Shown in pieces: positions 7,550 to 12,899 of a DNA stretch of 15,340 nt (the stretch's first letter is position 1; the number at the start of each line of letters is the position of its first letter). The DNA comes from Alphaproteobacteria bacterium (GTDB taxonomy: Bacteria > Pseudomonadota > Alphaproteobacteria > Rhizobiales > Aestuariivirgaceae): assembly GCA_020441605.1 (NCBI GenBank), contig JAGRLX010000121.1:1-15340 (forward strand). Reading direction: 5' to 3'. Below the pieces are notes generated by a model. That model was not told the DNA's origin. It made no database searches and saw nothing but the letters and a program-made list of their open reading frames with translations. The translations under genes and the position numbers were made by a program.

Positions 7550-8292
7550 GGCATCAACTGCCCGCCATTGACCTCGATCACCTGGCCGGTCACATAGCCG
7601 CTGAGCGTGTCACTGGCGAGATAGAGGAAGGTGCCGGCACAGTCCTCGGCCAGACCCAGCCGCGCCATGGGAATGGTTCTCCGGGCCGCTTCACGCTTGG
7701 CCTCGTCGGAGAAGCGATCATGGAAGGCCGTGTGGATGGTGCCGGGCGAAACGCAATTCACCCGGATATTGTCGCCGACCAGTTCCTTGGCCAATGTCTT
7801 CGAATAGGCCGAAACGAAGGCCTTCGCGCCGCCATACACGCTCCCACCCGGGCTCGACCCCTGCCGTGCGGCGATCGACGTCACATTGATGATATTGCCC
7901 GAACGCTGCGCCTTCATCACTTTCGCTGCGAGCCTGCAGCAGTGAATGAGTTGTCGGCAGTTGAGATCGAAGACCTTGTCGATGAAGTCGTCGGTCAACT
8001 CGGTGGCCGGCACCCGGCCGACGAGGCTCCCAGCATTGTTGACCAGCACGTCGATCCGACCGAAGCGTTGCATCGCCGCATCGACGAGGGCCTCGGGGGC
8101 GCCCTTCTCCGTCAGATCGCGCTTGAGCGTCGCAATGCCGGCCGCCTCCACGAGCGGCAATTCGGGACCGCCGGCCAGATACTGCGCCAGCACCCTGGAA
8201 CCCGCACGGGCAAAGGCCAGCGATGCTGCGCCACCGATGCCGGTCACGCCGCCGGTAACCACAACAACCTTGTCTTTCAAATCCTCGGTCAT
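7546..8292 (-). CDS. Short-chain dehydrogenase/reductase (SDR), classical type
   Basis: A 248-residue NAD(P)-dependent oxidoreductase with a Rossmann fold. Seen: cofactor motif TGGVTGIG (13-20), NNAG (85-88), Asn111, catalytic Ser139, Tyr153 and Lys157 (YGGAK), and the late motif SPGTIHTAF (182-190). Family resemblance is to the 3-oxoacyl-ACP reductase/glucose dehydrogenase-like SDRs, but substrate cannot be fixed. The start was set at ATG 8292: MTEDLKDKVVVVTGG is a normal SDR N-terminus and GAGAGGA lies about 4 bases upstream. The frame stays open for 113 more codons upstream, but that part reads as the opposite-strand membrane gene. The gene overlaps the cupin gene downstream by 4 bases, forming an operon, and diverges from the membrane protein gene at 8345 across a 52-base gap. 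Confidence 0.92.
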   Translation of the reverse strand: MTEDLKDKVVVVTGGVTGIGGAASLAFARAGSRVLAQYLAGGPELPLVEAAGIATLKRDLTEKGAPEALVDAAMQRFGRIDVLVNNAGSLVGRVPATELTDDFIDKVFDLNCRQLIHCCRLAAKVMKAQRSGNIINVTSIAARQGSSPGGSVYGGAKAFVSAYSKTLAKELVGDNIRVNCVSPGTIHTAFHDRFSDEAKREAARRTIPMARLGLAEDCAGTFLYLASDTLSGYVTGQVIEVNGGQLMP

Positions 8293-8344
8293 AAAATCCT
8301 CTCGGGTTGATGGCGTATCATGCCCCAATCCTGGGAACTCCGCC

Positions 8345-8731
8345 ATGCTTCGTGGACTGATCGTCTGGCTGATCATCATGGGTTTCGAAACCATCCACGG
8401 CCTTCTCCGTGGGCTGTATCTGGTGCCCCGGGTCGGTGAGGCCGCGGCGGGCCGGATCGGCTGGCCCATTGGCCTGGTGATCGTGCTGGCAACCGCAACG
8501 GCGTTCGCCCGATGGATAGCCATCCGCGACATTGCCACCCTGCTCGGCATAGGAGCCGTCTGGGCCATCCTCACCCTCGGCTTTGAGTTCGCCATTGGCT
8601 TGCTGCGCGGAATGTCGCCGGCTGCGATCATGACCGAGATCGATCCGCTGTCAGGCGGTCTGACGATCTACAGCCTCGGGGTCATGCTCGCAGCGCCATG
8701 GATCGCAGCGCGACTGAGGCACATGGTGTGA
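8345..8731 (+). CDS. Small four-helix membrane protein, unknown function, internally duplicated
   Basis: A 128-residue, very hydrophobic protein with about four membrane helices (roughly 3-27, 39-58, 66-88 and 103-122). I do not recognise the family. The first and third helices end in nearly the same words, GFETIHGLLRGL and GFEFAIGLLRGM, so the protein looks like two copies of a two-helix hairpin. Each first helix contains a charged FE pair and an RG at its end. I chose ATG 8345: TGGGAA about 8 bases ahead is a modest ribosome binding site, and the open frame further upstream is only the shadow of the SDR gene. It diverges from the SDR gene. Its stop lies 17 bases ahead of the copied tRNA-Glu end. 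A small transporter or channel subunit is possible, but that is speculation. Confidence 0.72.
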   Translation: MLRGLIVWLIIMGFETIHGLLRGLYLVPRVGEAAAGRIGWPIGLVIVLATATAFARWIAIRDIATLLGIGAVWAILTLGFEFAIGLLRGMSPAAIMTEIDPLSGGLTIYSLGVMLAAPWIAARLRHMV

Positions 8732-8748
8732 AAGTGAGGGAGATTGTG

Positions 8749-8765
8749 TGGCGCGCCCTACGGGA
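8749..8765 (-). repeat. Displaced copy of tRNA-Glu 3' end (att-like repeat)
   Basis: Identical over 17 bases, CCA end included, to 9542-9558 and in the same orientation. Upstream similarity continues loosely (ATTG-TG against ATTGAGTGT). Beyond base 8765 it no longer matches the tRNA. Confidence 0.6.
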
Positions 8766-8825
8766 GGGAGATCGACATCGGTCCTTGCTAGAGGCCACGG
8801 CACAGACAGGTTGCAGAACCCTCCG

Positions 8826-8839
8826 TTGACCTAAATCAA
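8826..8839. promoter_or_regulatory. FNR/FixK-type anaerobox
   Basis: TTGAC-CTAA-ATCAA matches the TTGAT-N4-ATCAA consensus for Crp/FNR-family regulators (FNR, FnrN, FixK) in 9 of 10 half-site positions. Its centre (8832.5) lies about 40 bases upstream of the start point predicted from the -10 at 8861-8866, the usual place for a class II activated promoter. Confidence 0.6.
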
Positions 8840-8860
8840 CCGTCAATAGCTGAAAAATGA

Positions 8861-8869
8861 TATTATAAC
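8861..8869 (+). promoter_or_regulatory. Probable -10 element of the Cys-rich protein gene
   Basis: TATTATAAC contains two overlapping -10-like hexamers (TATTAT 8861-8866 and TATAAC 8864-8869). No good -35 lies 17 bases upstream; the FNR-type box takes that place. Transcription would start near 8873-8876, too close to an ATG at 8880 and well placed for one at 8895. Confidence 0.5.
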
Positions 8870-8894
8870 ATTATTCAAAATGCGAGTTAACAAG

Positions 8895-9260
8895 ATGGGT
8901 TTGAAGCAAACTCCGGCATTAGTGCTTAAGGCGCTCGCCGTTCTTGGCATAGTCACAATTTCCGTGGTCAGTATTGCGGACGCCGCGAATAGATGTTCTG
9001 CGAATGAGGGGAAGCAACTGGTATCGCTTTTGCGGCAGGCTAGTGCGGCAGAAGCAAAATGCACAGCCGCTCTTCGCAAACAGAATCAGTGGGGACATAA
9101 GAAGGTGTGCGCTGTCTGCAAACCGATGGACGCTTACACGCACAAACTGGATAAATGGCTGCGCTCACATCCGGTATGCGCGAGAGACCCGGTGAATGTT
9201 AAAGGACGCAAGCTAATAAACCAACTTCTCCCGCACTGGCAAAAGCAATGCGGTTTCTAA
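8895..9260 (+). CDS. Small secreted six-cysteine protein of unknown function
   Basis: A 121-residue protein with a clear signal peptide: basic start (MGLKQTPALVLK), hydrophobic core to about 28, probable cut after ADA at 30. The mature part of about 91 residues is basic, seems mostly helical and has six cysteines (34, 56, 72, 75, 95, 119). An even number in an exported protein suggests three disulfides; 72/75 form a CAVC pair, so a thiol-active or metal/haem-linked role is also possible, though no CxxCH haem motif occurs. I do not recognise the family. ATG 8895 is preferred over the in-frame ATG 8880 because the predicted transcript starts near 8874; GAG 8 bases upstream is a weak ribosome binding site. 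It lies in the lower-G+C segment between tRNA-Glu repeats, behind an FNR-type box. Confidence 0.65.
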   Translation: MGLKQTPALVLKALAVLGIVTISVVSIADAANRCSANEGKQLVSLLRQASAAEAKCTAALRKQNQWGHKKVCAVCKPMDAYTHKLDKWLRSHPVCARDPVNVKGRKLINQLLPHWQKQCGF

Positions 9261-9314
9261 GGATCGGCTAGCCGGTGTACCACTATCGTAGGAGGATGAC
9301 TGGAGGGACGCTAG

Positions 9315-9461
9315 ACATTCATCTGGCGAGTGCTGGAGCTAGGGCTCACGAACGAGCACGTCATCCATATCGTTCACGGCGGGCGCAACGACGTGTTTCG
9401 AGAGATCGCAGCCACCAAATCTGAGGCTCAGATCGACGCCGCGAATCCATTCCAGATATAG
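9315..9461 (+). pseudogene. Orphan C-terminal coding remnant
   Basis: An open frame of 48 codons ending in TAG reads like a protein C-terminus (LELGLTNEHVIHIVHGG, then NDVFREIAATKSEAQIDAAN). It is cut by an in-frame TAG at 9312 and has no good start; GTG 9330 lacks a ribosome binding site. No family recognised. It may be what is left of a gene carried by the inserted segment, or chance. Confidence 0.25.
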
Positions 9462-9468
9462 CAGTTAT

Positions 9469-9502
9469 GGGGTACGCGAGCGTTATACGCAGTGCGCACC
9501 CC
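9469..9502. repeat. 34-base imperfect inverted repeat
   Basis: Outer arms GGGGTACGC and GCGCACCCC pair over 9 positions with one A-C mismatch (a G-T wobble on the other strand). After a small internal loop, inner arms GCG/CGC close a TTATA loop. No T-run follows on either strand, so it is not a standard terminator. It is about 40 bases past the tRNA-Glu 3' end. Confidence 0.45.
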
Positions 9503-9541
9503 GTGGCCTATATCCCATTGAAATATAAGAAAATTGAGTGT

Positions 9542-9558
9542 TGGCGCGCCCTACGGGA
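9542..9558 (-). repeat. att-like repeat within tRNA-Glu 3' end
   Basis: Copy of the 17-base direct repeat also found at 8749-8765; here it is part of the intact tRNA gene and covers the encoded CCA, the 3' acceptor strand and the start of the T-arm. Confidence 0.6.
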
Positions 9559-9616
9559 ATCGAACCCGTCTTTGCAACGTGAAAGGCTGCCGTCCTAACC
9601 GATAGACGAAGGGCGC
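9542..9616 (-). tRNA. tRNA-Glu (anticodon TTC)
   Basis: Acceptor GCGCCCT/AGGGCGC, anticodon stem GCAGC/GTTGC with loop CTTTCAC (anticodon TTC), T-stem ACGGG/CCCGT around TTCGATT, discriminator G, encoded CCA at 9542-9544. The last 17 bases are repeated at 8749-8765. It follows recJ on the same strand but has a good promoter of its own. Confidence 0.97.
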
Positions 9617-9636
9617 CCGCGCATGGAATGGGCCGC

Positions 9637-9665
9637 TCTATAGGGGGGTTCGCAGAAGTTGGCAA
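9637..9665 (-). promoter_or_regulatory. Promoter for tRNA-Glu
   Basis: Minus strand: -35 TTGCCA, exactly 17 bases, -10 TATAGA, between the recJ stop (9669) and the tRNA. Start would fall about 13 bases ahead of the tRNA. Confidence 0.65.
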
Positions 9666-9668
9666 GCC

Positions 9669-11453
9669 TCACGACACGCGCGCAGCGTCTTCGATGTGGA
9701 TCGAAGGCACCCGGCTCCCCGACCAGTCGTCAATGGTCAGTCGTCCGGCGATGTGGAGTGGAAACTTGCGCTCGCCCAGCAGCAGTTCGCCGAGGTCCGT
9801 GCCCATGGCACGGAAGGCCACCGCCTTGATACGCTTGCCATCGGCAGCCGCAACCGTCAGCCGGATGTGGGAGGTGCCCGCGGGATCGGCATAGACCACC
9901 CGATGAGCTGGAAACGCGAAGACCGGCGCGGGATGGGCCGACCCATAGGGGCCCGCCTGCTCCAGCAACTCGATCAGTTCCAGTGTGGCGCCACCAGCCG
10001 ACAGGGCTCCGTCGATGGCGAGCACCCGGTTTTCCTGACGGGCGACGTCCTCGGCAAGACGATCGGCCATGAAGGCGCGAAGATCGCCAAGCCGCTCCAT
10101 TGCCACGGTCAATCCGGCGGCCATGGCATGTCCGCCACCCTTCTGGATGAGGCCTGCCTCGAGGGCCTCATGCACCGCACGGCCCAAATCGACGCCGGAA
10201 ATCGAACGGCCCGAGCCGCTGGCAAAGCGGCCCTCCCCGTCCTCGGCCAACACAATGGCCGGCAGATTGTAGCGCTCCTTGAGGCGCGCCGCCGCGAGAC
10301 CGACCACGCCGGGATGCCAACCCTTGCGGGCCACCACCAGCACCGGCTGTCGTTGGGTGCCGCCCAACATCTGCTCTGCCTGGATCATGGCCTGGTCGAC
10401 CACGGCGAGTTCGATGTCCTGGCGTTCGCGGTTGAGGCGCTCCAATTCCTGGGCGAGGACCGCGGCGCGCCCTCTCTCACGGGTCGTCAGGAGCTCAAGC
10501 GCCATGGCCGCATCGCCAATGCGGCCGGCGGCGTTGAGCCGCGGACCGAGCAAAAAGCCCAGCGCGTAGGGGTCGGGCCGGCGTTTGAGGCGTGCGATAT
10601 CGGCCAGCGCGGCCAGGCCCGGATTTTCGCGCCGGGCCATGACTTTCAGCCCTTGCGTCACATAGGCCCGGTTCAAGCCCTTGAGCGGCACCACATCGCA
10701 GACCGTGGCCAAAGCCACGAGTTCCAGCCACTGAAGCATGTTGGGCTCGGGCCGTTCGATGCCGTACCAGCCCCTCTTGCGTAACAGGCGGTTCACTGCG
10801 GCGACAAAGATCATGGTGACGCCGGCCGCGCAGAGATAACCAAAGCCCGACGTGTCGTCCTGCCGGTTGGGATTGATCACGGCATGGGCCTCTGGAAGGT
10901 CCTCGCCGGCCTGGTGGTGATCGACAATGATCGTCGTCAGGCCGAGATCTGCAGCATGGGCCAGGGGATCGTGCGCCATCACTCCGCAGTCGAGCGTGAC
11001 GAGAAGTTTGGCACCCTGCTGGCGCAGGGCGGTGACGGCGTTCTGGCTTGGACCATAACCCTCGGTGAGGCGATCCGGGATATGGACAACGCAGTCGCGG
11101 CCCACCGTCCGGAGAAACAGTTGCAGCATGGCGCACGAGGACACGCCGTCGACATCATAATCTCCGATGACGCCGATCTGCTCGCCTTCGACGATCGCAG
11201 CGGCCAGCCGCTCCGCGCCCTTTTCCATGTCGCGCAGGGCGCCGGGTTGGGGCATCAGCATGCGAAGGGTCGGATTGAGAAAGGCCTCTGCCGCATCGAG
11301 CCCCACGCCACGGGCTGCAAGCACCCGTCCAAGTATGTCGGGAAGGTCATGCCGCTGGGAAATGGCTTCGGCCAAGCGGGCATCCTCAAGCCGTGGCTGC
11401 CAGCGGCGGCCCGTCACCGAGCGCTCGACACCGAGAAAGGACCTGCCGGTCAC
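9669..11453 (-). CDS. recJ: Single-stranded-DNA-specific exonuclease RecJ
   Basis: A 594-residue 5'-3' exonuclease on single-stranded DNA, acting in recombination and repair. It is a DHH-family phosphoesterase: motif I GDYDVDG (97-103), motif II LDCG (154-157), motif III VDHH (177-180) and INPNR (193-197). The C-terminal DHHA1 part has SGSGRSISG and GGGHAMAAG, and the last 100 residues fit the RecJ OB-fold region. Length is normal for the family (E. coli about 577). The N-terminal FLGVERSVTGRRW is the usual alphaproteobacterial opening, so the GTG at 11453 is chosen. Only 2 bases separate it from the hom stop, and the AGGA touching the start is too close to act as a normal ribosome binding site. 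Translation is probably coupled to hom. Confidence 0.97.
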   Translation of the reverse strand: MTGRSFLGVERSVTGRRWQPRLEDARLAEAISQRHDLPDILGRVLAARGVGLDAAEAFLNPTLRMLMPQPGALRDMEKGAERLAAAIVEGEQIGVIGDYDVDGVSSCAMLQLFLRTVGRDCVVHIPDRLTEGYGPSQNAVTALRQQGAKLLVTLDCGVMAHDPLAHAADLGLTTIIVDHHQAGEDLPEAHAVINPNRQDDTSGFGYLCAAGVTMIFVAAVNRLLRKRGWYGIERPEPNMLQWLELVALATVCDVVPLKGLNRAYVTQGLKVMARRENPGLAALADIARLKRRPDPYALGFLLGPRLNAAGRIGDAAMALELLTTRERGRAAVLAQELERLNRERQDIELAVVDQAMIQAEQMLGGTQRQPVLVVARKGWHPGVVGLAAARLKERYNLPAIVLAEDGEGRFASGSGRSISGVDLGRAVHEALEAGLIQKGGGHAMAAGLTVAMERLGDLRAFMADRLAEDVARQENRVLAIDGALSAGGATLELIELLEQAGPYGSAHPAPVFAFPAHRVVYADPAGTSHIRLTVAAADGKRIKAVAFRAMGTDLGELLLGERKFPLHIAGRLTIDDWSGSRVPSIHIEDAARVS

Positions 11454-11455
11454 TC

Positions 11456-12760
11456 CTACAACCGTTCGATGCGGATCAGGCGCGGGCTGGCCGCGACATG
11501 GCCATCGGTCTCAATGCGGGACATTGCAGCTCGAATGGACGATTCCACCGTGTCGTGGGTGATCAGTATGAAGGGCGCCGTGGCGCGCGGCGTGTCCTTT
11601 TCCTGCTTGCCGCGCTGGACGATGCTCTCGATCGAGATCTTCTCATCGGCAAGGATGCGGGCGACGGCGGCCACGGCTCCCGGCTTGTCATGCAATTCAA
11701 GGGCCACATAGTATCCGCCTTCATGGGCACGCTGAGGCGCTGCCACATAGTCGCGCAGCGAACCGGCAGGCACGCCGAAAGCCGGGCGGTGATTGCCGCG
11801 GGCAATGTCGACCACATCGGAGATCACTGCCGAAGCAGTGGGATGGGCGCCGGCCCCCCGGCCTTCCAGCATAAGGTCGCCGACGAAATCGCCCTTGACC
11901 ACAACCGCATTGAACACGCCATCGGTGTCGGCCACGGGCGACCCCTTGCGCACCAGGGTGGGATGAACGCGCTGCTCGACACCTTCTTCAGTCGCCACGG
12001 CAACGCCAAGCAACTTGATCTTGTAACCCATCTCCGAGGCATTGCGGATATCGTCGAGAGTGATCTGCTCGATCCCCTCGATGTCGATCGCAGCAAGGTT
12101 GACCTTGGTCCCGAAAGCCAGCGAAGTGAGTACCGCAAGCTTGTGCGCGGTATCGAAACCACCGACATCGAAGGTCGGATCGGCCTCGGCATAACCCAGG
12201 GCCTGAGCTTCCTTCAGAACGTCGGCAAAGCTGCGGCCCTCATTGGCCATTTTGGTCAGGATGTAGTTGCATGTGCCGTTCATAATGCCAAAGAGCTTGC
12301 CGACCCGGTTGCCGGCCAGTCCCTCGCGCAGTGTCTTGATGATCGGGATGCCACCCGCAACGGCCGCCTCGAAATTGAGGGCAACACCCCTGTCTTCCGC
12401 CATCTGGGCCAGGGCGGCGCCATGATGGGCGAGCAGCGCCTTGTTGGCGGTGACGACATGCTTGCCACCCTTGAGCGCTGTCTCGACCGCCGCCTTGGCG
12501 GGATCGCTCTCGCCGCCCATAAGTTCCACGAAAATATCGATGGCCGGGTCGGCGGCAAGCTTCACCGGGTCGTCATGCCAGGTCATTCCCGACAGATCAT
12601 GCGCGCGTTTTTTCTCTTTATTGCGAGCACTTACAGCAGTTACCTGAATTTCTACTCCAGCTCTGCCGGCCAGCAGCCCATGGTGTTTAGCCAGGATATC
12701 GAGGACACCGCCGCCGACAGTTCCCAGTCCGGCAAGCCCGAGTCGCAAAGTTTTCGCCAT
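11456..12760 (-). CDS. hom: Homoserine dehydrogenase
   Basis: A 434-residue enzyme that reduces aspartate semialdehyde to homoserine with NAD(P)H, the branch point to threonine and methionine. Seen: nucleotide-binding GLAGLGTVGGGV (8-19), VVTANKALLAHHG in the middle of the N-domain, the signature NGTCNYILTKM followed by AEADPTFDVGGFDTAHKL, and a C-terminal ACT domain (about 350-434, with ELHDKPGAVAAVA), which allows allosteric control, typically by threonine. The start at ATG 12760 gives the normal MAKTLRLGLAGLG opening with AGGGG about 10 bases upstream; the frame is open further but that part is not family-like. recJ follows after 2 bases. It is not fused to an aspartokinase, as is usual in this class. 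Confidence 0.97.
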   Translation of the reverse strand: MAKTLRLGLAGLGTVGGGVLDILAKHHGLLAGRAGVEIQVTAVSARNKEKKRAHDLSGMTWHDDPVKLAADPAIDIFVELMGGESDPAKAAVETALKGGKHVVTANKALLAHHGAALAQMAEDRGVALNFEAAVAGGIPIIKTLREGLAGNRVGKLFGIMNGTCNYILTKMANEGRSFADVLKEAQALGYAEADPTFDVGGFDTAHKLAVLTSLAFGTKVNLAAIDIEGIEQITLDDIRNASEMGYKIKLLGVAVATEEGVEQRVHPTLVRKGSPVADTDGVFNAVVVKGDFVGDLMLEGRGAGAHPTASAVISDVVDIARGNHRPAFGVPAGSLRDYVAAPQRAHEGGYYVALELHDKPGAVAAVARILADEKISIESIVQRGKQEKDTPRATAPFILITHDTVESSIRAAMSRIETDGHVAASPRLIRIERL

Positions 12761-12803
12761 ATCGCGTGTACCCCTGACGATGAATCCGCCTTGATCTGCG
12801 GCC

Positions 12804-12832
12804 CTTATGGCGGGAAGTGCCCGGGAAGGCAA
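12804..12832 (-). promoter_or_regulatory. Candidate promoter of the hom-recJ operon
   Basis: Minus strand: -35 TTGCCT, 17 bases, -10 CATAAG (4 of 6 matches). It lies after the terminator of the upstream peptidase gene and would give a leader near 35 bases. The spacing is ideal but the -10 is weak. Confidence 0.4.
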
Positions 12833-12839
12833 GAAAGGC

Positions 12840-12871
12840 AAAAAAGGAGCGGGCCGGAGATTCCGACCCGC
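12840..12871 (-). terminator. Intrinsic terminator of the M28 peptidase gene
   Basis: On the minus strand GCGGGTCGGA and TCCGGCCCGC form a 10-bp stem (one T-G pair) with a 3-base loop, followed by TCCTTTTTT. It starts about 30 bases past the peptidase stop and separates that gene from hom. Confidence 0.8.
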
Positions 12872-12899
12872 ACCAGTCTCAATAGAGATGTCCAGCGAC

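Larger units (their letters stand above)
9261..9541. other. Intergenic part of the tRNA-Glu-linked segment
   Basis: No intact gene. It holds a short palindrome (CGGCTAGCCG, 9265-9274) just after the Cys-rich gene without a T-run, a decayed plus-strand frame (9315-9461), a long dyad (9469-9502) and an A+T-rich stretch (about 9513-9537) next to the tRNA end. Confidence 0.5.
8749..9558. mobile_element. Possible mini genomic island at tRNA-Glu (integrase-less remnant)
   Basis: The 17-base sequence TGGCGCGCCCTACGGGA is present both at the 3' end of tRNA-Glu (9542-9558) and as a direct repeat at 8749-8765, 793 bases away on the downstream side of the tRNA. This is the expected trace of site-specific integration at a tRNA 3' end: the intact tRNA at one end, the displaced original end at the other. 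The DNA between has lower G+C (125 of 240 bases over 8881-9120, against clearly more in the flanks), one secreted protein gene, a decayed frame and a 34-base dyad. No integrase is present, so it would be a deletion remnant or a small element moved in trans. Confidence 0.5.

Noticed and set aside
8293..8631. N-terminal extension of the SDR of 113 residues
   Set aside because: This part is the reverse of the membrane protein gene and is not SDR-like; the ATG at 8292 has a good ribosome binding site.
9296..9421. ATG directly after AGGAGG as a small gene
   Set aside because: No spacing between the Shine-Dalgarno-like sequence and the ATG; the product is Arg-rich out-of-frame sequence.
9696..10784. 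Long plus-strand open frame opposite recJ
   Set aside because: Antisense to a complete, well-conserved recJ; the product shows no domain.
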